DNA from: Terriglobia bacterium | GTDB lineage: Bacteria > Acidobacteriota > Terriglobia > Bryobacterales > Bryobacteraceae | Assembly (NCBI GenBank): GCA_025363475.1 | Contig: JANYDS010000023.1 | Span: forward strand, 124,001-188,000 | Length of the DNA stretch: 64,000 bases | Direction of reading: 5' to 3' | Shown: piece by piece, positions 28,846 through 38,200 of the stretch | Layout: the number at the start of each line of letters is the position of its first letter | Position numbering within the stretch: the stretch's first letter is position 1 | Translations under genes and position numbers: made by a program | The notes under the pieces: model-generated | The model's input: the letters and a program-made list of their open reading frames with translations, nothing else | Databases searched by the model: none | What the model was told of the DNA's origin: nothing

Positions 28846-29631
28846 ATGAACAGTATGAGACTGGCAGTCATCGCGGACATCCACGGCAACTTGCCAGCTC
28901 TCGAAGCGGTTCTTGAAGATCTGTGCGATTACCGGCCAGACGCCGTTCTCAACCTCGGCGATCATCTCTCCGGCCCGCTCAACGCCGCCGCCACTGCGGA
29001 CCTGTTGATGAGCCTGAACCACTTCAACATCCGCGGCAATCATGACCGGCAGCTCATAGACCGCTCTTTCGAAGCGATGGGCCTTTCCGACCGCGCCGCC
29101 CACTCTCAACTAAAATCGCACCACTTCGCCTGGCTGGAAAAGCTCCCACCAACCCTCGAATGGGAGCCCGGCATTTTCCTTTGTCACGGCACTCCGGCAA
29201 CGGACCTCGAATATCTCGTCGAAGAAATCGAACCAGCGGGACTGCGTCTGGCGAAACCGGAGTACGTGAGAGAAAAACTCGCCAACACCCAAGCTAGTCT
29301 GATTTTGTGCGGACATTCCCACATTCCTCGAACTGTCACGAGCCCCAGCGCCCTCATCGTGAACCCAGGCAGTGCAGGTTTGCAGGCGTACGAAGACACA
29401 AGTCCGTGGCTGCACTATGTGGAAACCGGCAGTCCGCACGCCCGATATGCGTTACTCGAACGCCGCAACGGCAGATGGAAAGTGGAGCACCGTGCGCTCC
29501 CTTATGACTGGCATGCCGCAGCCAAAACGGCAGAACTCAACGGGAGGCCCGACTGGGCCCACGCGATTGCAACCGGTTACGCGTTGAGGTCCGAAGCCGT
29601 GAACCGATCTATCTGCCAACCACGCCCGTGA
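28846..29631 (+). CDS. Metallophosphoesterase (YfcE/MJ0936-like)
   Basis: 261 residues. Calcineurin-like fold with all metal motifs: [20 protein letters not shown] (DxH), [10 protein letters not shown] (GD), IRGNHDR (GNHD), CHG and LCGHSHIPR (GHxH). Probably a cytosolic phosphodiesterase of unknown substrate. Two starts are possible: ATG 28846 (AGGAG three bases upstream) or ATG 28855 (twelve bases, and closer to the family start). The 3' end overlaps thiG by 23 bases. Confidence 0.9.
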   Translation: MNSMRLAVIADIHGNLPALEAVLEDLCDYRPDAVLNLGDHLSGPLNAAATADLLMSLNHFNIRGNHDRQLIDRSFEAMGLSDRAAHSQLKSHHFAWLEKLPPTLEWEPGIFLCHGTPATDLEYLVEEIEPAGLRLAKPEYVREKLANTQASLILCGHSHIPRTVTSPSALIVNPGSAGLQAYEDTSPWLHYVETGSPHARYALLERRNGRWKVEHRALPYDWHAAAKTAELNGRPDWAHAIATGYALRSEAVNRSICQPRP

Positions 29632-30382
29632 TCGGGCTGCTCGCGCTGGCGTAAAGCCTGCGTTCCATGCGCCCGGCTTCGAACGCCATGCGTCCAGCCT
29701 GTACCGCCAGGTTCATGGCGCGCGCCATTTTCACTGCGTCGTCCGCTGCGGCGACAGCTGTGTTCATCAGAATCCCATCTGCGCCAAGTTCCATAGCGAT
29801 GGCCGCATCTGACGCGGTACCGACGCCTGCATCAACGATCAAAGGAACCTCAGTAATCATTTCGCGCATGATGCGGAGGTTCGTAATATTCTGAATGCCA
29901 AGCCCTGAACCGATGGGTGCGGCAAGCGGCATGACAGCCGCGGCACCCGCATCGATCAATTTGCGCGCATTGACCACATCGTCATTCGTATAAGGAAGGA
30001 CGACAAACCCTTCCTTCGCCAGGACACGGGTGGCTTCCAGCAGGCCCGCGTTATCCGGAAACAGGGTTTTCTCATCGCCGATAACTTCAAGCTTCACCCA
30101 GTTGGACAAACCCACTTCGCGGCCCAGGCGGGCCGTGCGGATGGCGTCTTCAGCCGTATAACAGCCGGCCGTATTGGGCAGAATGAACATCTTTTCGAGG
30201 TCGATGTAATCGAGCATCGATTCCTGGGTTTTATCAGTGAGATTGACACGGCGAACGGCCACCGTGACCACCTCCGCGCCTGAGGCTTCGTGGCAGAGCG
30301 CCATTTCGGCGAAGCTGCGGTATTTGCCGGTGCCGATCATCAGACGTGAACGGAAGGTGCGACCAGCAATGGTTAGGGGCAT
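29609..30382 (-). CDS. thiG: Thiazole synthase ThiG
   Basis: 257 residues, complete. Forms the thiazole phosphate of thiamine from deoxyxylulose 5-phosphate, ThiS-thiocarboxylate and dehydroglycine. It has [13 protein letters not shown], the [15 protein letters not shown] block with the Schiff-base lysine, [15 protein letters not shown] and the phosphate site [21 protein letters not shown]. No thiS, thiH/thiO or thiC gene is near, so the gene is isolated here. No TPP riboswitch fits in the 36 bases between it and the divergent PhzF-like gene. Confidence 0.96.
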   Translation of the reverse strand: MPLTIAGRTFRSRLMIGTGKYRSFAEMALCHEASGAEVVTVAVRRVNLTDKTQESMLDYIDLEKMFILPNTAGCYTAEDAIRTARLGREVGLSNWVKLEVIGDEKTLFPDNAGLLEATRVLAKEGFVVLPYTNDDVVNARKLIDAGAAAVMPLAAPIGSGLGIQNITNLRIMREMITEVPLIVDAGVGTASDAAIAMELGADGILMNTAVAAADDAVKMARAMNLAVQAGRMAFEAGRMERRLYASASSPITGVVGR

Positions 30383-30418
30383 TGCTTTAGTTTACGTGCG
30401 GTGATTCATAATCGAGGA

Positions 30419-31204
30419 ATGTCCGTTCGCGTGATTCAGGTGGACGCCTTCACCTCTGTGCCCTTTGCCGGGAATCCGGCCGCAGTCTTTGTACTGCCCG
30501 CAGCGGCGGATGAAACATGGATGCGGAACGTCGCGCGAGAGATGAATCTTTCTGAAACCGCGTACCTGCATCCGGAAGCCGACGGATATCGCCTGCGCTG
30601 GCTGACGCCTGCGGTTGAGGTCGATTTGTGCGGGCACGCGACGCTGGCAAGCGCGCACGTTCTGTGGGAAGAAGGTCACCTCACGGCAGACCAGACCGCG
30701 AGGTTTTATACGCGCAGTGGATTGCTGACCTGCGAAAAACATGGCGACTGGATTGAGATGGATTTTCCGGCCAAACTCGAACAACCCGCAGACGCCCCCG
30801 CGCAACTGGCCGAAGCGTTGGGAACAGAACTAAAATACGTGGGCCGGAACCAGTTTGATTACCTGGTAGAAGTAGCTGACGAAGAGACGCTGCGCTCGCT
30901 GAAGCCGAACCAATATCTGCTGCGACAAATGCCGGTACGCGGTGTCATTGTTACATCGCGGAGCAGCAAATACGATTTTGTTTCGCGTTTTTTTGCGCCC
31001 GGTGCAGGGGTTGATGAAGACCCGGTAACGGGCTCCGCGCACACGGCATTAGCGCCCTTCTGGGGCCAGAAATTAGGCAAGACCGAGATGACGGGATTCC
31101 AGGCTTCCGCGCGTGGTGGAGTCGTCAAGGTGCACGTAGCCGGGGACCGCGTGATTCTTTCAGGTCAGGCCGTCACAGTGCTGCGCGGCGAGTTGCTGGC
31201 ATAG
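30419..31204 (+). CDS. PhzF-family isomerase
   Basis: 261 residues. Typical PhzF beginning VIQVDAFTSVPFAGNPAAV, the catalytic Glu in MNLSETAYL, a second-half DLCGHATLASAHVL motif and the DEDPVTGSAHTALAPFW block. Family members isomerise small diacid metabolites (PhzF in phenazine synthesis, YddE of unknown role). No phenazine genes occur here, so the substrate is unknown. ATG 30419 with GAGGA directly before it is chosen; GTG 30401 is an alternative. The next ORF starts four bases after its stop, suggesting an operon with the symporter. Confidence 0.9.
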   Translation: MSVRVIQVDAFTSVPFAGNPAAVFVLPAAADETWMRNVAREMNLSETAYLHPEADGYRLRWLTPAVEVDLCGHATLASAHVLWEEGHLTADQTARFYTRSGLLTCEKHGDWIEMDFPAKLEQPADAPAQLAEALGTELKYVGRNQFDYLVEVADEETLRSLKPNQYLLRQMPVRGVIVTSRSSKYDFVSRFFAPGAGVDEDPVTGSAHTALAPFWGQKLGKTEMTGFQASARGGVVKVHVAGDRVILSGQAVTVLRGELLA

Positions 31205-31207
31205 ATC

Positions 31208-31375
31208 ATGGCTAAGCCGTTTTCTTTTAAGCTTCCTGAAGAAGCCCACGATCCCGAGCCGCCGCCTTTTCTGGGAACGTGGAATGTAGTCTACGCGGCA
31301 GTGCTGGGCTGGCTGCTTGTTTTAATCCTTGTTTTCGCCGCATTCACGCGTTATTTTTCGCGTTTCTATCTATGA
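31208..31375 (+). CDS. 55-residue single-TM protein preceding the symporter (DUF3311-like position)
   Basis: An acidic/Pro-rich head (PEEAHDPEPPPF, about 10-21) is followed by one membrane segment (about 28-46) and a basic TRYFSRFYL tail. Its stop overlaps the symporter start (ATGA at 31372-31375) and it begins four bases after the phzF-like stop. Small one- or two-TM proteins in this position are known for sodium/solute symporters (DUF3311, DUF485/YhdT types). Sequence membership of any of these is not clear. Being short, it is easily missed in annotation. Confidence 0.75.
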   Translation: MAKPFSFKLPEEAHDPEPPPFLGTWNVVYAAVLGWLLVLILVFAAFTRYFSRFYL

Positions 31376-33066
31376 CACTGATCGACTGGATCGTCATGAT
31401 CGTGACAATAATCGCGATCCCGAGCTTTGGTTTGTGGAAAGGCCGGGGCAGCAACACGACCAGCCATTATCTGCTCGCCGGGAAATCTATGCCCTGGTAC
31501 GCCATGGGCCTGTCGATTATGGCAACGCAGGCGAGCGCGATTACCTTTATCGCGACCACAGGTCAGGCCTATGTGGACGGCATGCGCTTCGTGCAATTTT
31601 ATCTGGGCTTGCCGATCGCGATGGTGATTCTGGCGGCGACAGCAGTGCCGATCTTTCACCGGTCTGGCGTTTATACAGCCTATGAATATCTGGAACGGCG
31701 TTTCGACGCCAAAACGCGAGCACTGGCCAGTCTTGTATTCCTGGTTCAGCGGGGCGCGGGGGTGGGCATTGCGCTGTACGCGCCAGCGATTGTGATGAGC
31801 GTAATCTTCGGCTGGAACGATCAGGTGACGACGCTGATCATCGGAACGCTGTGTGTGCTCTATACAACGATGGGCGGCATCCCCGCCGTGACGTGGACCG
31901 ACGTTCTGCAAATGAGCATCATCTTCGCCGGGCTGATTCTGGCACTGTTCACCGTGGTTGCTCTGATGCCGCGCGGCGTGAGTTTTACTGATGCTGTTTA
32001 CCTGGCGGGAGCGGTGGGGAAACTGAACGCCATCGACACCCATTTCGATATGAACAACCGCTACAACCTGTGGAGCGGGTTGCTGGGCGGGACGTTCCTG
32101 ATGCTGGGCTACTTCGGCTGTGACCAGAGCCAGGTGCAGCGTTACTTGAGCGGCAAGTCAGTGGCGGAAAGCCGGCTGGGTTTGCTTTTCAACGCGGTGG
32201 CCAAGGTCCCGATGCAGTTTTTCATTCTTTTTGTGGGCGCGATGGTTTTCGTGTTCTATCTGTTCGCTCAGCCGCCGGTGTTGTTTGAAACTACGGCGAT
32301 GAAAGCGATTCAGGGGCAGCCGGGCTTCACGGAAGTGCAGACGCATTTTGACCAGGCCTGGAAGAGCCGCGAACAGGCCGCTGAGGCGCTGAACGCCGCG
32401 CGGAAGCTGGATGACAAGGCCGCCCTGGCCGCTTCCGTGCAGAGCTACCGGGCGGCGCAGCGCGAAATTGACGGTGCACGCAAAGACGGCATCAAACTTT
32501 ATGAAAAGACCCAGGGGCATCCGGGTTTCAACGACACGAATTACGTCTTTCTAACCTTCGTGACAAAGTACTTTCCGGTGGGTGTGATTGGCCTGGTGAT
32601 TGCCGTGATTCTGAACGCGGCAATGTCGGCGTGTTCGGGAGAACTGAATTCCCTCGCGACCGTCAGTGTGATGGATATCTATAAACGGTTCATTCAGGAT
32701 GCGGGCACCGACACTCATTACCTGCTGGTCTCGCGAATTTGTACCGCGCTTTGGGGTGTTTGGGCTGTAGTGTTTGCGCAGTTCGCGAAGAATTTGGGGT
32801 CGCTGGTGGAAGCCGTGAATCTGGTGGGTTCGTATTTTTATCCAGTACTATTGGGCGTCTTCACCCTGGGGTTCTTCTTCAAGCGTGTGAAGGGTTCCGC
32901 GGCGTTCTGGGCCATGCTAACCGGTGAGGCCGCCATCATTGCCTGTGCCGTGTTCACCAATGTCGCTTTTCTCTGGTACAACGTGATCGGTGCCGTGGTG
33001 GTGGTGCTTGCAGGACTGCTGTTTTCAGTGATCTTTCCGCCGACCGGATATAATCAACAACAATGA
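31372..33066 (+). CDS. Sodium:solute symporter (SSS) family protein
   Basis: 564 residues, ~13 membrane segments. Family marks are SHYLLAGKSMPWYAMGLSIMATQASAITFI and GVYTAYEYLERRF near the N-terminus, a GCDQSQVQRYLSGKS motif mid-way, and NAAMSACSGELNSLATVSVMDIY with the conserved Na2-site region. A ~75-residue Ala/Gln/Lys-rich helical insertion lies at about 310-385, between membrane segments. Sugar and carboxylate importers with such insertions exist in several phyla; the substrate here is unknown. ATG 31372 overlaps the small upstream gene, and its stop overlaps the next start. Confidence 0.92.
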   Translation: MTLIDWIVMIVTIIAIPSFGLWKGRGSNTTSHYLLAGKSMPWYAMGLSIMATQASAITFIATTGQAYVDGMRFVQFYLGLPIAMVILAATAVPIFHRSGVYTAYEYLERRFDAKTRALASLVFLVQRGAGVGIALYAPAIVMSVIFGWNDQVTTLIIGTLCVLYTTMGGIPAVTWTDVLQMSIIFAGLILALFTVVALMPRGVSFTDAVYLAGAVGKLNAIDTHFDMNNRYNLWSGLLGGTFLMLGYFGCDQSQVQRYLSGKSVAESRLGLLFNAVAKVPMQFFILFVGAMVFVFYLFAQPPVLFETTAMKAIQGQPGFTEVQTHFDQAWKSREQAAEALNAARKLDDKAALAASVQSYRAAQREIDGARKDGIKLYEKTQGHPGFNDTNYVFLTFVTKYFPVGVIGLVIAVILNAAMSACSGELNSLATVSVMDIYKRFIQDAGTDTHYLLVSRICTALWGVWAVVFAQFAKNLGSLVEAVNLVGSYFYPVLLGVFTLGFFFKRVKGSAAFWAMLTGEAAIIACAVFTNVAFLWYNVIGAVVVVLAGLLFSVIFPPTGYNQQQ

Positions 33067-33875
33067 AATTGCACTCGCTCTTCGGTTTTATGGTTGCCGG
33101 CCTTATCCCGGCGCTGGCACAGGTTGCAGGAACCACTCCACTGGCCCCCGGCAACGCGGCTGGGGTCTCGATGGGGCACATGCATCTGACTGTACGCGAC
33201 CTTGATGCCAGCCAGAAATTCTTCGCCCTGCTGGGCGGCAAGCCGGTGCAAAACGGCCCGCTGCAACTGATTGAATTTCCCGGCATGTATGTGATGCTTC
33301 GCAAAGGTGAACCGACCGGTGGCACCGTCGGGTCCGTCGTCAATCATTTTGGATTTCAGGTGCAGAACATGCAGGACTGGCTGCCGAAATGGCAGGCTGC
33401 GGGAATCAAAATGGAGCCGATGACGCGACCGACGCAGGTGTACTTAATTACCCCTGACGACATCCGCATCGAAGTCATGGAAGAGAAGGACATTAAGACC
33501 CCTGTTGCGGCTGAACATATCCACTTCGCGGGACCGGTCCTTGAAATGCAGGCTTGGTATATCAAAACATTTGGTGCGGTAGCGCGCAAGAGGGGGCCGT
33601 TTGAAGCTGCGGATATCCCCGGTATCAACCTGTCCTTCTCCGCACCGGATCCAAAGATGACCGCTGCTCCCGTCACAACCAAGGGACGTTCGCTCGATCA
33701 CATCGGGTTTGAAGTGAAGAACCTGCCGGCGTTTATCGCGAAGCTCGAAGCATCGGGCATCAAGATGGACCGGGCTTATACAAAAGTAGCCGGCTCCAGC
33801 GCTTCGATTGCATTCCTCACCGATCCGTGGGGTACGTATATCGAACTGACTGAGGGAATCGCGCCCCTCAAGTAG
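33063..33875 (+). CDS. Exported VOC/glyoxalase-fold protein
   Basis: 270 residues. A signal peptide (about 1-19, ending ALA-Q) precedes two VOC modules. The first (about 38-140) opens with MGHMHLTVRDLDASQKFFALL; the second (about 150-265) has HIHFAGPVLEMQAWYI and a late HIGFEV and LTDPWGTYIEL. Metal-ligand His and Glu residues of the glyoxalase superfamily are present, but the reaction is unknown. Its ATG overlaps the symporter stop (ATGA), so it is translationally coupled to it. The periplasmic location suggests it acts on or binds a compound related to the symporter's substrate (inference). Confidence 0.82.
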   Translation: MKLHSLFGFMVAGLIPALAQVAGTTPLAPGNAAGVSMGHMHLTVRDLDASQKFFALLGGKPVQNGPLQLIEFPGMYVMLRKGEPTGGTVGSVVNHFGFQVQNMQDWLPKWQAAGIKMEPMTRPTQVYLITPDDIRIEVMEEKDIKTPVAAEHIHFAGPVLEMQAWYIKTFGAVARKRGPFEAADIPGINLSFSAPDPKMTAAPVTTKGRSLDHIGFEVKNLPAFIAKLEASGIKMDRAYTKVAGSSASIAFLTDPWGTYIELTEGIAPLK

Positions 33876-33880
33876 CGGAT

Positions 33881-35650
33881 TTGAGCAAGCCCAGCCGGAG
33901 ATTCGCCGAAGTCATTGCGCCGGAGCGGGCGTTGGTGCGCTATTCCTTCGTGGTGGCGGCCTGCGCGATTGCGGTGGCCATGGAATTTTGGGTTGACCGC
34001 GCCTCAGGAGACCGACTGGGTCCGTTCCTCACCGCGTTTGTGGCGGTTATCGCGTGCGCTGTTGTTGCGGGACCGGGGCCTGGAGTTGTTTCCACATTCC
34101 TCATGTTGATCTGGTCGGTCTTCGACCTGCAACACGGCAGCCGGCCGACTCCAGAGGTGTTGCTGCGAGGGTTTTTCTTCACCAGCGCAGGCCTGCTGCT
34201 CAGTCTGGGGAGTTCACGGATGCTGCGTTCCGCGCGGGATGCCGCCAGCAGCGAGGCGTGGCACCGGCAACTGGTAGAGACCGCCTCTGAGGGCATCTGG
34301 GTGCGGGATGAAAACAACATAATTACATACGCCAATGCGCGAATGGCTGAAATGCTGGGCGTTCCGGTGGAAAGCCTGGACGGGCGCAAAATGACCGACT
34401 TCTTCTTCCCCGAAGACTTGTCGATGGAACGCATGCGTATGCAGACGCTCACTGAAGGAGCCAAGCAGCAGTTTGATCGAAGATTGCGGCGCTCCGACGG
34501 CGCCGAACTGTGGGTATTGGCCTGCTCCAATGTGATGCCGGCAGAAGCGCGGGGAAAAGTGTCTACGCTCGCCATGATGTCTGACATTACAGAGCGCAAG
34601 CTGGCGGAACGGGCACTCCGGCAATCTGAAGAACGCTTCCGTAATCTCTTTGAAAGCGTGCTGGAGGGGGTTTACCAGAGCACGCCCAGCGGTCGTATAT
34701 TGGCAGCCAACCCTATGCTGCTCAGGATGCTGGGACTCTCGAACGAAGCAGCGCTGAATGATGTTCAGATTACGAAAGATCTGTACGTTGACCCTTCTAT
34801 CAGGCCCCGACTCCTCGAACAACTCGAGCGCGAGGGCAGCCTTCAGAACGTGGAATACGAGCTGCGGAGTCGCGACGGCCGCACCATCACAGTTCTGGAA
34901 AACGCACAAGTGGTGCGGGACCCGACAGGTGAAGTACTCTACTACGAAGGCACTCTGACGGACATCAGCGAGCGGAAGCGGATTGAAGACAGGCTGCGAC
35001 GCGCGCAAAAAATTGAAGCCCTGGGGCGCCTCGCAGGCGGTGTAGCCCACGATTTCGACATGGTGCTCGAAGTGATTGTGCACAATTTGCGCAATGTGAT
35101 TTCTGGATTATCGGAAGATCAGGAAGTCCGCCGGAGTGCAGAACAGGCTCTGCAGGCAGCGGAAGGCGCCACCGCGCTGACACGTCAATTGCTCTCATTC
35201 AGCAAACGCCCTGATGCGGGGGATGGTCGCCCCGGGGACCCGGCGGTTTTGGGCGAGGGCGAGACGATTCTGCTGGTAGACGACGAGCCCCTGGTCCGGG
35301 AATTAAGTCGCGACATGCTGGAACGCCAGGGTTACCGGGTGGTAGTGGCGTCGGATCCGGCAGAAGCAGTGCGCCTTGGTGCCGACCGCACACGTTCATT
35401 CGACGTTCTGGTGGCAGATGCCAGCATGCCCTCCATGAGCGGCATGGAACTTGCCCACCGCCTGCGCGCGCTTCACACCGGCCTGAAAGTTTTGTTCATC
35501 TGCGGCTACGCGGATGCCCCTTTGGAACAGGCGGACTTGTCGCCACCCGGCACGGCATCAATCCAGAAGCCCTTTTCGGCAGATTCGCTGGGCCGGAGGA
35601 TCAGGCAGATGCTGGGCCGGGACGGTCACTTCCCCGCAGACGAAACATAA
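33881..35650 (+). CDS. PAS-PAS-HisKA-receiver sensor lacking the ATPase domain
   Basis: 589 residues, TTG start. Domains in order: ~4 membrane segments (about 18-110), PAS (about 125-240), PAS (about 250-365), a HisKA-like dimerisation segment with His390 in GGVAHDFDMVLEV, then receiver (about 462-580). The receiver keeps DD, phospho-acceptor Asp513 in VADASMP and Lys563 in IQKPF. The HATPase domain with N, G1 and G2 boxes, normally ~130-200 residues here, is missing: LLSFSKRPD runs straight into a Gly/Asp linker and ETILLVDDEP. The H-box also has DM for the usual NN. It cannot autophosphorylate by itself. Confidence 0.85.
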   Translation: MSKPSRRFAEVIAPERALVRYSFVVAACAIAVAMEFWVDRASGDRLGPFLTAFVAVIACAVVAGPGPGVVSTFLMLIWSVFDLQHGSRPTPEVLLRGFFFTSAGLLLSLGSSRMLRSARDAASSEAWHRQLVETASEGIWVRDENNIITYANARMAEMLGVPVESLDGRKMTDFFFPEDLSMERMRMQTLTEGAKQQFDRRLRRSDGAELWVLACSNVMPAEARGKVSTLAMMSDITERKLAERALRQSEERFRNLFESVLEGVYQSTPSGRILAANPMLLRMLGLSNEAALNDVQITKDLYVDPSIRPRLLEQLEREGSLQNVEYELRSRDGRTITVLENAQVVRDPTGEVLYYEGTLTDISERKRIEDRLRRAQKIEALGRLAGGVAHDFDMVLEVIVHNLRNVISGLSEDQEVRRSAEQALQAAEGATALTRQLLSFSKRPDAGDGRPGDPAVLGEGETILLVDDEPLVRELSRDMLERQGYRVVVASDPAEAVRLGADRTRSFDVLVADASMPSMSGMELAHRLRALHTGLKVLFICGYADAPLEQADLSPPGTASIQKPFSADSLGRRIRQMLGRDGHFPADET

Positions 35651-37109
35651 CTCGCAGACCTCTGCGCCAGTCAGCCGCAAGGCCCAGGCGGGTAATTGTA
35701 ATGGCCGGGTTGAGGGCCGCCAGAATAGTCTCGGTGCTGGAATGGTATTCCAGAGCAGGAGCGACCAGCACGATGCGGGGCGCGACCGGCTGAATGACAT
35801 GGCCCTTGAAGTAACCCTGACGTTCGAAATCACCAGCCAGCAGATGCTTGCGAACCCGCAGCCAGTAGTCGAGCGCCTGAAATGGCAGATGGATGTCGGC
35901 GGTCGCTTTGAGTTCAATGACAACCAGCTGGCCCGCATGGTCGATGGCCAGGAGATCGATGATGCCGCGGTCGACTCCGGCGAACACGGGGACTTGGCCA
36001 TATACGGGCAGGGGACGGAGCGATGCATCGAGCGTCTCCGGGTGCGCGCGCACCATCGATTCCAGCCAGCCTTCCGGATTCGCTGTATACAAAGGATGCT
36101 GGCGGTCTTCGCCCTCAGGGCTGCGCACACGGCCGACTTCCCTGGCCATATTCGCCACCGTTTCGGAGGAGCAGCGACTTTTTCGGGAGATTCCGCAGGT
36201 CAGTTTGCCCCCTGCGTGACGGGCTATTTCGAGGCCCCGAATCTGGAAGCTGACAGAGCCGTCACTTTGTTCAACGCGGGTCACATCGGCGGAGATGTCG
36301 CTCAAGTTCGCGGTTTCGGTGTTGGGATGAGATGCCCGGTGACAAAGCGGCAGCGTGGAATCCAGATTGCCCGCGTCAGCTAAATCCGCCAGGCCGGCGC
36401 GGTCCCGCTCATCGTAAATAAACAGCTCGCATCTAAAGGCAACAGGGTTCAGCCATTGCGCACGGGAAGCAACTTCCTGCTGACCGTGTGGCGGCACAAA
36501 AAGGACCAGCGAATTGAGATTGAGCCCAGGCTCACGGCGGCGCAGATATTCCAGCCAGAGAATGCCGAACGAGAGAACACCACCACACGCGGAACTCTCT
36601 GGCGGTGCGGCGATTGCTGCCAGACCCTGCGAACCCTGACGTAAAAAAGCACGGGCGTACCCGGGGGAAAGGCTGTGTTCAAGGTTCGCCTCCATGGTGA
36701 CTTCTTCGGTGCGCCAGTCCGGAAGTTGACGCGCCAGCATGAGTTGGAAACGTTCGCGGAAGGCGGCGCGGGAAGTCTTGCGTTTCAGTTCAAGACCCAG
36801 CGGGGCGGCCAGATCGGCGATCTGAAGCTCACCCTCGGCTCTGGGGAAGCGCTCAGTGCGAAGGGCTATTCGGTCGCGACGCTGTTCTTTGACTCCGGAG
36901 ATTTTCCGCACAAGGTTGCGATTGGTATCCCATACCTGAAGGGTGAGGCGGCCGTTCCATTCAGAAAGGTTCCACTGACCCGGCGTCAGCGCCAGGGGTT
37001 CTTCGCCGGGGTCGAGAACGGCGGGTTGAACCGCTGCGGCGATGAAGGTTTCGACCAGAGTGCGCAGTGGGTTGGGCAGTGCAGCAGGCAGTGTAGTAAA
37101 GGGAGACAC
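35601..37109 (-). CDS. Conserved protein with C-terminal PD-(D/E)XK nuclease-like domain
   Basis: 502 residues; no named family recognised. The C-terminal ~150 residues look like a NucS/DUF91-type restriction-nuclease fold. They contain GWLESMVRAHPE, VDRGIIDLLAIDHAGQLVVIELKA (spaced E, D, E-x-K) and FQALDYWLRVRKHL. The N-terminal ~330 residues are of mixed composition with a basic, Gln/Arg-rich centre and a possible second alpha/beta domain. It may cut or bind DNA, but this is inference from motifs. The 3' end runs 50 bases into the end of the PAS sensor gene on the other strand. Confidence 0.7.
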   Translation of the reverse strand: MSPFTTLPAALPNPLRTLVETFIAAAVQPAVLDPGEEPLALTPGQWNLSEWNGRLTLQVWDTNRNLVRKISGVKEQRRDRIALRTERFPRAEGELQIADLAAPLGLELKRKTSRAAFRERFQLMLARQLPDWRTEEVTMEANLEHSLSPGYARAFLRQGSQGLAAIAAPPESSACGGVLSFGILWLEYLRRREPGLNLNSLVLFVPPHGQQEVASRAQWLNPVAFRCELFIYDERDRAGLADLADAGNLDSTLPLCHRASHPNTETANLSDISADVTRVEQSDGSVSFQIRGLEIARHAGGKLTCGISRKSRCSSETVANMAREVGRVRSPEGEDRQHPLYTANPEGWLESMVRAHPETLDASLRPLPVYGQVPVFAGVDRGIIDLLAIDHAGQLVVIELKATADIHLPFQALDYWLRVRKHLLAGDFERQGYFKGHVIQPVAPRIVLVAPALEYHSSTETILAALNPAITITRLGLAADWRRGLRVMFRLRGSDRPGPASA

Positions 37110-37171
37110 GCGCTCTGAGGCTAACAGGCCTGGAGGCCGATTTCTATAGGTCCTGCGGTCAGAGGGTGATA

Positions 37172-38200
37172 TCAGGGCCGGTGGCTGGTCTGGTAGTGCT
37201 GCTGGAGCAGGTCAAGCCCGAAGTCTCCTTCAAAATCGCGCCAGACGGAGTGGATGTGATTCGCTTTGTCCTGCGTGTCGTCGAATTCAATTAAAAAAGC
37301 AGCGGACTGGATCCGGTAGTAGTGAGGCTCACCGGCGTGTGTTCCCCCGGACCACGCGAACCAAATGCTGTTGCCGGCCTTGCGGATCTGCGCTGTGCGA
37401 ATTTCGGCCAGCGCCTCAGGCATGTTGAAAACATACTCATCCAGAAGGTCTGTCAGGATTGCCTTTTGTTTCGGATTCAGGGCGGACAGCCCGATGCCGC
37501 CCGGCTGACCTTGCAACGCTGCTTTCCGCGTGTTCGTGGTGAGGATGTCTGCCGGAGCGGTCTTGTCTACAACAGCAGTGACGGCCTGGGCCGGAGTCAG
37601 TGACTGAACGAGATTAAAACCCAGATCATCTTCGCGCGAAAGTACCCGCAGGCCGGCGCGTGAACCCTCCCGCACTTCGGCTGGATTGGTGCCGAAGAAG
37701 CTGGGCGCACCGATGACTTTACCGGCGACGATGGTGAAATTCTGGCTGAGGTGGTGACCATCAATCCGGTATCCCCAATTGCCCGTTTCGGATGGTTTGC
37801 CGAAAATACTGAAAAAATAGCCGTCAGGATCACGGCGCGGGCCACTGCCTTTTTCCATAGCCGCCAGGACTTCATCAAGGCTCATGATGGTGGTGGCTTT
37901 GATGAACCCGCTCTGGCTCAAGCCCGCATTGAGCAGAGCCAGCGCGAGCTGCCGCTGGCCGGATGTCATTTCGCGCAGCGGCAGGCCTTTGCGCGGCACA
38001 GGAGTGTAGAACCAGAGCATCCTTTCCGCGTCATCAAGGGTAAATGAAATTTTCGTTTGTTGTTCTGGCGTGAGCGCTGCCAGCAGGGAATTGGCGGCCT
38101 TCGCCATGACGGGCGCCGATTCCACGCGGCGGGCGGCGGTGGCGACTGCTACCAGGGCGAGGCCCAGCACACAGAGTTGAATACGAATCGTTCTGATCAT
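37172..38200 (-). CDS. DUF3500 family exported protein
   Basis: 342 residues. A signal peptide (about 1-28) is followed by the DUF3500 core: LTPEQQTKISF, RKGLPLREMTSGQRQLALALL, a SIFGKPSETGNWGYRIDGHHLSQNF block and FAWSGG...PHYYRIQ near the C-terminus. Family function is unknown; the conserved GHH and WSG residues suggest a binding or hydrolytic site. Its ATG overlaps the stop of the upstream metallo-hydrolase gene, so it is the third gene of a tightly overlapping three-gene operon of exported proteins. Confidence 0.9.
   Translation of the reverse strand: MIRTIRIQLCVLGLALVAVATAARRVESAPVMAKAANSLLAALTPEQQTKISFTLDDAERMLWFYTPVPRKGLPLREMTSGQRQLALALLNAGLSQSGFIKATTIMSLDEVLAAMEKGSGPRRDPDGYFFSIFGKPSETGNWGYRIDGHHLSQNFTIVAGKVIGAPSFFGTNPAEVREGSRAGLRVLSREDDLGFNLVQSLTPAQAVTAVVDKTAPADILTTNTRKAALQGQPGGIGLSALNPKQKAILTDLLDEYVFNMPEALAEIRTAQIRKAGNSIWFAWSGGTHAGEPHYYRIQSAAFLIEFDDTQDKANHIHSVWRDFEGDFGLDLLQQHYQTSHRP

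Noticed and set aside
30383-30418. TPP riboswitch for thiG
   Set aside because: Only 36 bases separate thiG from the divergent gene and no THI core (CTGAGA) is present.
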